Shown here: positions 8,607 through 17,330 of the stretch, piece by piece
How positions within the stretch are numbered: position 1 is the first letter of the stretch
Layout of the letters: every line of letters begins with the position of its first letter
Source: Albidovulum sp.
GTDB taxonomy: Bacteria; Pseudomonadota; Alphaproteobacteria; Rhodobacterales; Rhodobacteraceae
Assembly: GCA_030837825.1 (NCBI GenBank)
Contig: JAUQYB010000091.1
Coordinates: 104,346-168,345, forward strand
DNA: 64,000 bases
Direction: 5' to 3'
The notes under the pieces: model-generated
What the model saw: only the letters and a program-made list of their open reading frames with translations
What the model was told of the DNA's origin: nothing
Database searches by the model: none
Program-made: the position numbers and the translations under genes

Positions 8607-10166
8607 ATGCCGGTCCACGACGACGCGCCGCGGCTCCAGGTTCCCGACCGGGCGGAAACGACCGCCCGGATGAAGATCGACCGCGCCGGTTGGGCGGTGC
8701 GCGCCTATGCCCGCTACGATCGTGCCGCGGTGATGCGGATCGTCCGTGCCGTGGCCGAAGCCGCGCATCAGGCGGCCGGGCACTACGCCGACTGGGCGGT
8801 GCGCGAGACCGGCATGGGCGTGGCCGAGCACAAGCGGCTGAAGAATGAACTCTCCGCGCATCCGCTGGTCGATTTCTACGAGGAGATGGACCTGGTGAAC
8901 CCGCGGGTCGATCCGGCCCGCAAGATGGTGGAAATCCCCAAGCCAGCCGGGGTGGTCTTTGCCCTCACGCCAGCCACCAATCCGGTCTCGACGCTTTACT
9001 ACAAGACGATCCTGGCGCTGCTCGGCCGCAACGCGGTGATCTTCAGCCCGCATCCGATGGCCAAGGCCTGCTGCAACGATGCCGCGGCACGGCTTGAGGC
9101 GGCGGCGGTGGCGGCCGGTGCGCCGGTGGGCCTGATCCAGTGCGTCGAGGAACCGTCGATCCCGCTGGTGCAGGCGCTGATGGCCTCGCCCAAGGTGCAG
9201 GTGATCCTTGCCACCGGCGGCGGGCCGATGGTGCGTGCGGCCTATTCCTCCGGCACGCCGGCGATCGGGGTCGGGCCCGGTAACGCGCCGGTCTATGTCG
9301 ATCCGGATGCCGACCAGAACGCCGCCGCGCGGCGGATCGTGGAGAGCAAGTCCTTCGACAACTCGGTGCTCTGCACCCATGAAAGCGTGCTGATCTCGCT
9401 CGAGGAGAACCGCGGCCGGCTGGAGCGCGCGCTGCGCGCCGCCGGTGCCCATGTGTGCACCGGGACGGAGGTGGAGAAGCTGCGCGCCTTCCTCTTCCCG
9501 CAGGGTCATCTGAACACGGCGACGGTGGGCAAGAGCGCGGTCTGGATCGCCGAGCAGTCGGGCTTCCGCGTCGTGCCCTCGGTCCGGGTGCTGGTGGCGC
9601 CGATCGAGCAAGTCGGGCTCGACGAGCCCCTGACGCGCGAAAAGCTCTCGCCGGTGCTGGCCTGGGCGGTGGCCGAAAGCTTCGAGCGGGCGACCGGCAT
9701 GGCGCAGATGATCCTCAGGATGGTCGGCGCCGGCCATTCGGCGGCCTTCCACGGCGAGGATGCGCAGAAGGCGATGGACTTCGCCTCGGCGCTGTCGGTC
9801 TACCGGGTGGTGGTGAATGCGCCCTGCTCGCAGGGGGCGGCCGGCTTCGCCACCCATCTGGCGCCCTCGTTCATGATCGGCACCGGCTATTTCGGCCGCT
9901 CCTCCGTCGGCGAGAACATCGGGCCGCAGCATCTGGTGCACTGGACGCGGCTGGCGTGGAACGCCGACGCGGCGGTGGCGATGCCGGACATGGCCGGCGT
10001 CCGCGTGTCCTTCGAGGGGCCGGCAGCGGGCCAGCGTCCGGCACCCGCGCCCCGGCCGCGCCCGGTTGCGGTGCCCCCCGCCGCCGAGGCGGGCGGGATG
10101 GACCGCGACCTGCTGCGCCAGCTCATCCTTCAGGAACTCCGTGACCTGACCAGAGGCCAGTCGTGA
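8607..10166 (+). CDS. BMC CoA-acylating aldehyde dehydrogenase with encapsulation peptide
   Basis: A 519-residue PduP/EutE-type aldehyde dehydrogenase that would oxidise an aldehyde to acyl-CoA with NAD+ and CoA. The catalytic Cys is about residue 256 in FDNSVLCTHE, and PATNP and GVGPGN are conserved. After the catalytic domain comes a Pro/Ala-rich linker (about 472-496) and a terminal amphipathic helix (about 498-517, LLRQLILQELRDL). That arrangement is the classic encapsulation peptide that docks cargo to shell proteins. It is followed immediately by the shell genes: its stop overlaps the next start (GTGA). Propionaldehyde is the likely substrate by analogy with RMM loci. Confidence 0.95.
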   Translation: MPVHDDAPRLQVPDRAETTARMKIDRAGWAVRAYARYDRAAVMRIVRAVAEAAHQAAGHYADWAVRETGMGVAEHKRLKNELSAHPLVDFYEEMDLVNPRVDPARKMVEIPKPAGVVFALTPATNPVSTLYYKTILALLGRNAVIFSPHPMAKACCNDAAARLEAAAVAAGAPVGLIQCVEEPSIPLVQALMASPKVQVILATGGGPMVRAAYSSGTPAIGVGPGNAPVYVDPDADQNAAARRIVESKSFDNSVLCTHESVLISLEENRGRLERALRAAGAHVCTGTEVEKLRAFLFPQGHLNTATVGKSAVWIAEQSGFRVVPSVRVLVAPIEQVGLDEPLTREKLSPVLAWAVAESFERATGMAQMILRMVGAGHSAAFHGEDAQKAMDFASALSVYRVVVNAPCSQGAAGFATHLAPSFMIGTGYFGRSSVGENIGPQHLVHWTRLAWNADAAVAMPDMAGVRVSFEGPAAGQRPAPAPRPRPVAVPPAAEAGGMDRDLLRQLILQELRDLTRGQS

Positions 10167-10777
10167 CCGAGCTTCGCGCCTTCATCTTCATCGACCAGTT
10201 GCAGCCGCAGACGCTGGCCTATACCGCGACCTGGATGCGCGGCACGCTGCCGCGCGCGCGGATGGCCGCACAGATCATCGAGATCGCCCCCGGCCTCGAC
10301 ATCGAGGCGCTGACCGACACGGTGCTGAAGAGCGCCGAAGTGCGGGCGGGCTCGCTCGTCGTCGAACGGCAGTTCGGCACGCTCCAGTTCCACGCCTATT
10401 CCACCGCCGAGGTGCGGGCGGGGGCGGAGGCGGCGCTGGCGGCGATGGGCAAGCGACCCGGGGAGGCGGAGCGGCCGAAGATCATGGCATCAAAGATCGT
10501 GACGCGGGTGGATGACCAGCACGCCTTCCTGATCAACCGCAACAAGACCGGCTCGATGGTCCTCGGCGGCGAGAGCGTCTACCTGCTGGAGTGTCAGCCC
10601 GCGGCCTATGCCATCCTCGCCTGCAACGAGGCTGAGAAGGCGGCCGACGTCAAGGTCATCGACATGCGCATGTTCGGCGCCAACGGGCGGCTCTATCTCG
10701 CCGGGACCGAGGCCGATGTGCGCAATGCCCGTGATGCGGCCGAACGTGCCCTGCGCGAGGCGGGGGCGGCGGGATGA
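10163..10777 (+). CDS. BMC-T tandem-domain shell protein 1
   Basis: A 204-residue protein made of two consecutive BMC folds (about 1-100 and 101-204), which trimerises to a pseudohexameric shell tile. It begins MTELRAFIFIDQLQPQ, as does the second BMC-T at 11857, and the second half has GESVYLLECQPAAYAILACNEAEKA and GANGRLYLAG. The start is GTG 10163, overlapping the upstream stop, so translation is coupled. BMC-T proteins often form gated, double-layered pores for larger metabolites; whether this one does cannot be told from the sequence. Confidence 0.93.
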   Translation: MTELRAFIFIDQLQPQTLAYTATWMRGTLPRARMAAQIIEIAPGLDIEALTDTVLKSAEVRAGSLVVERQFGTLQFHAYSTAEVRAGAEAALAAMGKRPGEAERPKIMASKIVTRVDDQHAFLINRNKTGSMVLGGESVYLLECQPAAYAILACNEAEKAADVKVIDMRMFGANGRLYLAGTEADVRNARDAAERALREAGAAG

Positions 10778-11250
10778 GCGAGCTGCGGTCCCTGATCCGC
10801 CAGATCCTCGCCGAGGAAGTGGCGAGGCTGCGCACCGATCTCGCGCCGGCGCCGCGGGTGGAGCGGGTGCGGGCGGGCAGCGAGGCGGAACTGACCGAGT
10901 TCGCGCTTTCGGTTCTGGACCGGGCGCAGGAACCGGGCTTCGCCGCCGCGCTGCGCGAGGGGCGCCTGCGCTTCGTGCCCGAGACGCCGCCGGCCGCCCT
11001 TGTGCCGAGCCACGTGACTCCTGTCTCGCGCCCCGCGCCGCCCGTGCCGCCCGCGCCGCCGGTGACGCTGGTCACCACCATGCCCGCGCCGGTGCCGGAA
11101 TTGCGCAAGGGTCTGGTGACCGAGCGCGACATCGCCGCCGTGGCCGAGGGCGAAACCCGGCTGAGGGTCGCGAAAGCGGCGCGGATCACGCCGCTCGCGG
11201 GCGACGAGGCGCGCCGGCGCGGCATCAGGATCGAAAGGACACTGGCATGA
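10774..11250 (+). CDS. BMC-associated protein of unknown function with encapsulation-like N-terminal helix
   Basis: I do not recognise a named enzyme family in this 158-residue protein. It has four parts: an N-terminal amphipathic helix (MSELRSLIRQILAEEVARL), a short helical segment (about 35-75), a Pro-rich linker (about 83-115) and a compact C-terminal segment with LVTERDI and ITPLAGDEARRRGI. The N-terminal LIRQILAEE resembles LLRQLILQE at the end of the aldehyde dehydrogenase. TPLA-D-A-GI endings occur in several BMC accessory proteins. It lies between BMC-T and BMC-P with overlaps on both sides, so it is an integral part of the operon. A scaffold or cargo-adaptor role is my inference. Confidence 0.85.
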   Translation: MSELRSLIRQILAEEVARLRTDLAPAPRVERVRAGSEAELTEFALSVLDRAQEPGFAAALREGRLRFVPETPPAALVPSHVTPVSRPAPPVPPAPPVTLVTTMPAPVPELRKGLVTERDIAAVAEGETRLRVAKAARITPLAGDEARRRGIRIERTLA

Positions 11251-11516
11251 TACGGGCGCGCGTCAGCGGCAGGCTCTGGTCCACCCGGCACATCGGCACG
11301 CTGCCCACCGGCGCGCTTCTGGAGGTGGAGACCGAGACCGGCGCGAAACTGATCGCATTCGACCCGCTCGGCTGCGCCGACGGCGAGGCGGTGCTGGTCA
11401 CCCAAGGCTCGGTCGCGGCCTCGTGGTTCGAGGGCCGGGCAGCCCCGATCGACGCCCTCATCATCGGTTCCATCGACGAACAATCCGCCGGGAAACCGGC
11501 GGCGAAACGCAAGTAA
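11247..11516 (+). CDS. BMC-P (EutN/CcmL) pentameric vertex protein
   Basis: An 89-residue EutN/CcmL-family protein that forms pentamers capping the vertices of the shell. It shows the beta-barrel core with KLIAFDPLGCADGEAVLVTQG (positions about 34-54), typical of the family's pentamer-forming loop, and a basic C-terminal tail. It starts with ATG overlapping the previous stop (ATGA). It is the only BMC-P in the window, so it should supply all vertices. Confidence 0.94.
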   Translation: MIRARVSGRLWSTRHIGTLPTGALLEVETETGAKLIAFDPLGCADGEAVLVTQGSVAASWFEGRAAPIDALIIGSIDEQSAGKPAAKRK

Positions 11517-11531
11517 GGGAGTTCCAGAGAC

Positions 11532-11813
<282 letters not shown>

Positions 11814-11856
11814 GCCCTTCGGCGCCCGGCAGCCCCTTCACCCCGAGGACTGAGGC

Positions 11857-12480
11857 ATGACAGAGCTTCGCGTCTACCTTCCCATCGAAGACCTCCAGCC
11901 CCAGTTCGCGGCCTATCTTTCCTCGCCTACCCGGGCGCGGGGCTATCCGCCCTTCGCCGGCCAGCATTCGCTGATCATCGAGGTGGCGCCGGCGCTGGCG
12001 ATCCACCGGATCACCGATCTGGCGCTGAAGTCGGCGCCGGAGATGGAGCCCGGCATCCTCTACACCGAACGGCAGTTCGGCCTTCTCGAGCTGCATTCCG
12101 GCCGGATGGAGGACTTGCAGGCGGCGGGTGCGGCGATCCTGAAAGGGATCGGCGCCAAGCCCGAGGACCAGATGAAGCCGCAGATCCTCTACCACGACAT
12201 CATCGAGGATCTGTCGGACCAGCACGCGATCATCCTCAACCGCTCGCGCGATGCCTCGATCCTGGTGCCCGGCCAGGCGCTCCTGATCTACGAGATGGCG
12301 CCGGCGCTTTTTGCCTGCGTCGCCGCCAACGAGGCCGAGAGGGCCGCGCCCGGCTGCGTCATCAACGACGTGCAGATGATGGGGGCGACCGGGCGGCTCT
12401 TCATCTCGGGCCGGCTCGAGGACATGCGGCTGGCCCGCGACACGATCACCGCGCGGCTGGAGGCGATCCGCGGCCGCTAG
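11857..12480 (+). CDS. BMC-T tandem-domain shell protein 2
   Basis: A 207-residue tandem BMC protein, paralogous to the one at 10163. Both share MTELR, LQPQ, the ERQFG motif near residue 70 and the GATGRLFISG/GANGRLYLAG strand. Two distinct BMC-T proteins in one locus normally have different pores or form hetero-layers. It closes the shell block and is followed by a 97-bp gap before the transporter genes. Confidence 0.93.
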   Translation: MTELRVYLPIEDLQPQFAAYLSSPTRARGYPPFAGQHSLIIEVAPALAIHRITDLALKSAPEMEPGILYTERQFGLLELHSGRMEDLQAAGAAILKGIGAKPEDQMKPQILYHDIIEDLSDQHAIILNRSRDASILVPGQALLIYEMAPALFACVAANEAERAAPGCVINDVQMMGATGRLFISGRLEDMRLARDTITARLEAIRGR

Positions 12481-12577
12481 ACGCCTGCGGTTCCGGCTGC
12501 CGGCCGGGGCCGCGGGACCCATGCGCGGAGAGGCGGGGCAACCGCCCGGGCGCGCACCATCACCAAGGGAGGAAGAC

Positions 12578-13714
12578 ATGATCAACAGACGCCAGTTCTC
12601 GTTCGGGGCCGCGGGCCTTGCCGGCCTTTCCGCCCTCGCGCTGCCGGGCCGCAGCCTTGCCGCGCGCAACGACCAGCTCAACATCCTGTGCTGGGAGGGC
12701 TACAACTCCGACGATGTGCTCAACCCGTTCCGCGAGCGCCATCCCGGCGCCACGGTGCGGGCCGAAAGCGGCACCTCCGACCCCGAGATGATCAACCGGC
12801 TGCGGGCGGGCGGGCTTGCTCAGTGGGACCTGATCAACGTCAACCAGGCCTGGGCGCGGGGCGTGCTGTTCAACGAAAAGCTGATCGCGCCGCTGAACAA
12901 GGAGCGGTTCCTGCCCTATTTCGAGAAGATGTCGCCGGAATTCGCCAACCCGCCCTATGCGATGGCGTTTTCGCCCGACGGCAGCGAACTGATGGGCCTG
13001 CCGCAGCGCTATGGCGCGTTCAACTTCGTCGTCAACACCGACAAGATCAGTCAGGACATGGCCGAGGACCAGGGCTGGAACCTGTTCCTCGATCCGGCGA
13101 TGGCTGACCGCTACGGCGTGCTCACCTATGACAACTGGAACGTGATGCACCTGTGCATGACCGCCGGGTTCGATCCGTTCAAGCCGGTCAGCGAGGAGAA
13201 CATCGGCAAGTACACTGAGGTCTCCAAGCAGATCATGGGCAACGCCCGGCTGATGACCGACGACCTCGTGGCGATGAACACCGCGCTGATCAACGGAGAG
13301 ATCGACTGCTACTTCACCGGCGGCGTCTTCTCCTGCTCAGGCGCGCGCTATGACGGGATGTCCAACATCCGCGGCATCACCCCGCGGTCTGGCCCGGTCG
13401 ACGGCAAGGGCGGCATCGTCTGGGTGGAGATCACCTCGGCGGTCAACAACCCCGACCCGTCGACGTTGGCCGAGGACTTCCTCGAATACGTGCAGGAGCC
13501 CGAGATCGCCGTCCTCGTCGCCTCCGGCGGCGGCACGCTCAACCCCATCACCCAGATGGGCAACCCCGAGGTGATGGCGCTCTTTGACGAGGACCAGCTC
13601 GACGCGATGCAGGTCGATACGCTTGCCGAAGAGCTGTCGCGCTGCATCGAGTTCGAGGAGGTGCCGTCCTACGACCAGTTGCTGGCGATCTACGTCGAGG
13701 CCCGCCGCGGCTGA
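12578..13714 (+). CDS. PotD-type periplasmic binding protein (polyamine/amine ABC importer)
   Basis: A 378-residue extracellular solute-binding protein of the spermidine/putrescine family. A twin-arginine-type signal is visible (RRQFSFGAAGLAGLSALALP), suggesting export folded by Tat, and the mature part begins with the family-like LNILCWEGYNSDDVL. ATG 12578 follows AAGGGAGGAAG. It is encoded directly after the shell genes and with its own ATPase and two permeases, so the ligand is probably the amine or amino alcohol consumed by the pathway (inference), not necessarily a polyamine. Confidence 0.9.
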   Translation: MINRRQFSFGAAGLAGLSALALPGRSLAARNDQLNILCWEGYNSDDVLNPFRERHPGATVRAESGTSDPEMINRLRAGGLAQWDLINVNQAWARGVLFNEKLIAPLNKERFLPYFEKMSPEFANPPYAMAFSPDGSELMGLPQRYGAFNFVVNTDKISQDMAEDQGWNLFLDPAMADRYGVLTYDNWNVMHLCMTAGFDPFKPVSEENIGKYTEVSKQIMGNARLMTDDLVAMNTALINGEIDCYFTGGVFSCSGARYDGMSNIRGITPRSGPVDGKGGIVWVEITSAVNNPDPSTLAEDFLEYVQEPEIAVLVASGGGTLNPITQMGNPEVMALFDEDQLDAMQVDTLAEELSRCIEFEEVPSYDQLLAIYVEARRG

Positions 13715-13723
13715 GCCCGGGCT

Positions 13724-13752
13724 GCCCGGCGGGGGACTGCACCCCGCCGGGC
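13724..13752 (+). terminator. Perfect 11-bp stem-loop after the binding-protein gene
   Basis: GCCCGGCGGGG and CCCCGCCGGGC form a perfect 11-bp stem with a 7-base loop, 9 bp after the binding-protein stop and 18 bp before the ATPase start. No T-run follows. In importer operons such intergenic hairpins often protect the upstream mRNA or partly stop transcription so the binding protein is made in excess; that function is inferred. Confidence 0.6.
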
Positions 13753-13770
13753 GCTTCTTGCGGACACGGG

Positions 13771-14871
13771 ATGAGGACGATGGTGGGGCAGCCTTTCCTG
13801 CGGATAGAGAACGTGACCAAGCGGTTCGGCCGGTTCACCGCGGTGGACCGGATCAGCCTCGACATCGCGGAAGGCGAGTTCCTGACCATCGTCGGCCCCT
13901 CCGGCTCCGGCAAGTCGACGCTGATCCGCCTGCTCGTCGGCATCGACGAGGTGACCGAAGGCACGATCAGCCTGAGCGGCGCGAGGATCGACGAAATGCC
14001 GGCCGACAAGCGGCCGACCTGCATGGTGTTCCAGTCGCTGGCGCTCTTCCCGCACATGACGGTGGGCCAGAACATCGAGTTTCCGCTGAAGGTGCGCAAG
14101 CTCGCGCCAGAGGCGCGCCGGGCGCGGGCGCTGGAACTGCTGGCGCTCCTGCGCCTGCCGGCGGACTACTACGGCAAGCGCATCTCTCAGTGTTCGGGCG
14201 GCGAGCGGCAGCGGGTGGCGCTGGCCCGCGCGCTGGCCTTCGACCCGCAGATCATCGTCTTCGACGAGCCGCTGTCGGCGCTGGACTACCGCCTGCGCAA
14301 GACGCTGGAGAAGGAGCTGAAAGATCTCCACGCGCGCACCGGCAAGACCTTCATCTACATCACCCATTCGCTCGAGGAGGCGATGGTGATGTCGGACCGC
14401 ATCGCCATCATGCGCACCGGCCGGTTCGAGCAGATCGCCACCGCCGAGGAAATCTACTCCCGCCCGGTCAGCCGCTTCGTGGCGAGCTTCATGGGCGAGG
14501 TGAACCTATTCGCCCTGAATGCCGGCGAGGGCGGCGCGCCGCGCTGGCATGACGGCGGGATCACCGCGGCACCGGGGGCGCTGACGCTCCGCCCCGGATG
14601 GAGCGGCACGGCGATGGTCCGGCCGGAGCTGATCCATTTCCTGGCGCCGGACGACGGCGCGGACTTCACCCTCGCCGGCCGTTTGGTCGCCGAATACGCG
14701 CTCGGCTCGCGCGTCCAGTATGCGGTCGCCACCGGCGCGGGCACCGAGGTGACGGTGGAGCGGCCGTTCGAGGCGCGGCTGGCGGCGCCCGCCGGCAGCC
14801 CGGTGCGGCTCGGCTGGGACCGCGGCTCCATCCACCTGATCGCGGAGGAGGCGGGCGATGGAACGGCTTGA
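13771..14871 (+). CDS. PotA-type ABC transporter ATPase
   Basis: A 366-residue ATPase energising the importer. Walker A GPSGSGKST (42-50), the Q-loop in MVFQSLALFPH, a signature written CSGGERQRVALARAL, Walker B IIVFDEP and the H-loop THSLEEA are all present. The C-terminal 100 residues form a TOBE-type regulatory domain, as in PotA/MalK. The signature has CSGGE where most members have LSGGQ, a modest variation. The gene overlaps the first permease gene by 14 bp. Confidence 0.93.
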   Translation: MRTMVGQPFLRIENVTKRFGRFTAVDRISLDIAEGEFLTIVGPSGSGKSTLIRLLVGIDEVTEGTISLSGARIDEMPADKRPTCMVFQSLALFPHMTVGQNIEFPLKVRKLAPEARRARALELLALLRLPADYYGKRISQCSGGERQRVALARALAFDPQIIVFDEPLSALDYRLRKTLEKELKDLHARTGKTFIYITHSLEEAMVMSDRIAIMRTGRFEQIATAEEIYSRPVSRFVASFMGEVNLFALNAGEGGAPRWHDGGITAAPGALTLRPGWSGTAMVRPELIHFLAPDDGADFTLAGRLVAEYALGSRVQYAVATGAGTEVTVERPFEARLAAPAGSPVRLGWDRGSIHLIAEEAGDGTA

Positions 14872-15712
14872 ACGACGGCTCGGCCTCCTGGCGGCGCTGC
14901 CGATCGGGCTCCTGCTGCTGGTCAGCTTCCTCATGCCGATGCTGGTCATCGCCGCCTTCGCGGTGATGCCGCAGAAGGTGTTCGAACTGGCGCACCTGCC
15001 GGATTTCTCGTCCTTTTCGGTGATCTGGGAACAAGGCTACTACAAGTCTCTGCTGCGCTCGCTCGGGCTCGCCTTCCTGACCACGGCGATCCTCTTCGTC
15101 GTCTGCTGGCCCCTGGCCTACGGCATGGCCAAGGTCTTCGGCCGCTTCACCCTGGTGATCACGGTGCTGGTGGTGCTGCTTCTCTTCGTGTCAGAGAACA
15201 TCAGGCTCTTCGGCTGGAACCTGACCCTGATGAAGGGGGGGCTCCTGGAGGGGCATCTGCGCGCCTGGACCGGACTCAGCTTCGAGACGCCGCTCTACAC
15301 CTGGCCCGCAATCGTCTTCGGCATGGCCTACGTCTACTTTCCCTTCATGCTGTTCCCGCTGGCGCAGGGGATCGCGCTGGTGCCCGACGACGCCCGGCTC
15401 GCGGCGATGGACATGGGCGCGGGCCCCTGGCGCATCCTCTTCGAGATCGAGATGCCGCTGGCCGCGCCGGGGATCATGGTCGGCTGCCTCCTGACTTTCG
15501 TCCTTTCCGCCGGCGCGGTGGCCGAGGCCAAGCTGCTGGGCGGGCGCTCCGTCGTCGTTCTGACCGACGACGTCGAAAGCGCCTTCACCTACGGGCAGAA
15601 CTGGCCGCTCGGCTCGGCGCTGTCGCTGATGCTGATCGTCATCGTCGCGCTGATCGCGCTGGTGCCGATCAGCCGGATCGACCTCGACGCCATCATGGGG
15701 CGGCGCAAATGA
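14858..15712 (+). CDS. PotB-type ABC permease
   Basis: A 284-residue inner-membrane permease with six predicted hydrophobic helices. The EAA-type coupling loop is at DMGAGPWRILFEIEMPLAAPG. It overlaps both neighbours, the ATPase upstream and the second permease downstream (ATGA), so it is translated as part of the importer unit. Confidence 0.92.
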   Translation: MERLERRLGLLAALPIGLLLLVSFLMPMLVIAAFAVMPQKVFELAHLPDFSSFSVIWEQGYYKSLLRSLGLAFLTTAILFVVCWPLAYGMAKVFGRFTLVITVLVVLLLFVSENIRLFGWNLTLMKGGLLEGHLRAWTGLSFETPLYTWPAIVFGMAYVYFPFMLFPLAQGIALVPDDARLAAMDMGAGPWRILFEIEMPLAAPGIMVGCLLTFVLSAGAVAEAKLLGGRSVVVLTDDVESAFTYGQNWPLGSALSLMLIVIVALIALVPISRIDLDAIMGRRK

Positions 15713-16503
15713 CCGCCCTTTCCCGCCCGACGCGCGCCGCGCTCTATCTCTACGGGGTCGTGATCCTCGTGGTGCTCTACCTGCCCCTGGTCGCGGTGGG
15801 CTTCGCCTCGGTCTCGAAGGCGCGCTACCTGAGCTTTCCGGTCAAGCGCTATTCCGGCGGCTGGATGACGGAGGCCGTCACCAGCCCGACGGTGCACCAG
15901 ATCGTGCTGACCTCGCTCAAGATCGCGGTCGCGGTCACCGTGCTGTCGGTGATCTTCGGCTTCTTCGGCGCGCTTGCCTTCGCCCGCTTCCAGTGGCGTT
16001 TTCGCGGCCTGTTCCAGAAGGCGATCCTGCTGCCGATCTTCTTTCCGCAGACGGTGCTCGGGCTTGCGCTGCTGATCTGGTTCTCGGCGATCGGCGTCAC
16101 GCCAAGCTGGAAGACCGCGGTGGTGGCGCATCTGGTCTGGATCGCGCCGATCACCACGCTGATCATCGCCATCCGCGCCTACGGCTTCGACCCCGCGCTG
16201 GAGGAAGCCGCGCGCGACATGGGGGCCTCGACCTTCACGGTGATGCGCGAGGTGACGCTGCCCTTGCTGATGCCGGGGATCGTCTCGGCCGGACTCTTCG
16301 CCTTCCTTCTGTCCTGGGGCAACTTCCCGCTGTCGCTCTTCACCTCGGGCGTCGATGCGACGCTTCCCAAGTGGCTCTATTCGCGGATGGTTTCCGGCTT
16401 CACCCCGCAGATCCCGGCGCTCGGCGTGCTGTCGGTGGCGGGCTCGACCGTGCTGGTGCTGGCCGGCCTGATCCTGGTGCGCTGGCTGCGCCGGCGGACC
16501 TGA
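15709..16503 (+). CDS. PotC-type ABC permease
   Basis: A 264-residue second permease of the amine importer. It has an N-terminal membrane segment, a core of hydrophobic helices and the EAA loop EEAARDMGASTFTVMREVTL. It is coupled to the preceding permease by a 4-base overlap and followed after 27 bp by the SDR gene. Confidence 0.92.
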   Translation: MTALSRPTRAALYLYGVVILVVLYLPLVAVGFASVSKARYLSFPVKRYSGGWMTEAVTSPTVHQIVLTSLKIAVAVTVLSVIFGFFGALAFARFQWRFRGLFQKAILLPIFFPQTVLGLALLIWFSAIGVTPSWKTAVVAHLVWIAPITTLIIAIRAYGFDPALEEAARDMGASTFTVMREVTLPLLMPGIVSAGLFAFLLSWGNFPLSLFTSGVDATLPKWLYSRMVSGFTPQIPALGVLSVAGSTVLVLAGLILVRWLRRRT

Positions 16504-16530
16504 ACGAAAGAAACGTCAAGGGAGGACACC

Positions 16531-17310
16531 ATGCTGAAATCGCTCAAGGGCCGCAGCGTCATCGTCACCGGCGGATCGAAGGGGATCGGCCGCGGCATCG
16601 CCCGGGTCTTCGCCCGCGAGGGCGTGAAGCTGACCATCGCCGCCCGCAACCGGGCCGAGATCGACGCGGCGGTTGAGGAAATGGCCGCCGCCGGCGCAAC
16701 CGCGCGCGGCGCGGTCTGCGACGTGACCGACATCGACAGTGTGAAGCGCATGGTGGACGAGGCGGCCGAGGCGCAGGGCGGGCTCCATGTGCTCTGTGCC
16801 AACGCCGGCATCTTCCCGCAGGTGAAGATGGTGGACATGACCGCCGCCGACTGGGACCACGTCATGGCCACCAACCTGCGCTCGACCTTCTTCTGCGTGA
16901 AAGCGGCGATCCCGCATTTCGAGAAGGCCGGCCGCGGGCGGGTCGTCGTCACCTCGTCTATCACCGGGCCGGTGACAGGCTATCCGGGCTGGTCGCACTA
17001 TGGCGCGTCAAAGGCGGGGCAGCTCGGCTTCATCAAGACCGCGGCGATGGAACTGGCGCGCTACAACACCACGATCAACGCGGTGATGCCGGGCAACATC
17101 GTGACCGAGGGCTTGCAGGGCCTCGGCGAGGACTACCTGAAGACGATGGCCGCCTCGATCCCGCTGAAACGGCTCGGCGATGTCGAGGACATCGGCAATG
17201 CCGCGCTCTTCTTCGCCTCCGACGAGGCGGGCTACATCACCGGTCAGCAGATCGTTGTCGACGGCGGGCAGATCCTGCCGGAGTCGCTCGAAGCCTTGGC
17301 CTCGATCTGA
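16531..17310 (+). CDS. Short-chain dehydrogenase/reductase (SDR copy 2)
   Basis: A complete 259-residue classical SDR. TGGSKGIG (13-20) binds the cofactor, NAG is at 91-93, the catalytic Ser is about 143, and YGASK gives Y157 and K161. It is the paralogue of the partial SDR at the window start. In the RMM locus the SDR is 1-amino-2-propanol dehydrogenase, which interconverts aminoacetone and 1-amino-2-propanol; this is the best functional guess. It is well spaced from the importer genes (GGGAGG ribosome-binding site) and is followed 20 bp later by the kinase gene. Confidence 0.92.
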   Translation: MLKSLKGRSVIVTGGSKGIGRGIARVFAREGVKLTIAARNRAEIDAAVEEMAAAGATARGAVCDVTDIDSVKRMVDEAAEAQGGLHVLCANAGIFPQVKMVDMTAADWDHVMATNLRSTFFCVKAAIPHFEKAGRGRVVVTSSITGPVTGYPGWSHYGASKAGQLGFIKTAAMELARYNTTINAVMPGNIVTEGLQGLGEDYLKTMAASIPLKRLGDVEDIGNAALFFASDEAGYITGQQIVVDGGQILPESLEALASI

Positions 17311-17330
17311 GCGGGCGGGAGGGGGAAGCG

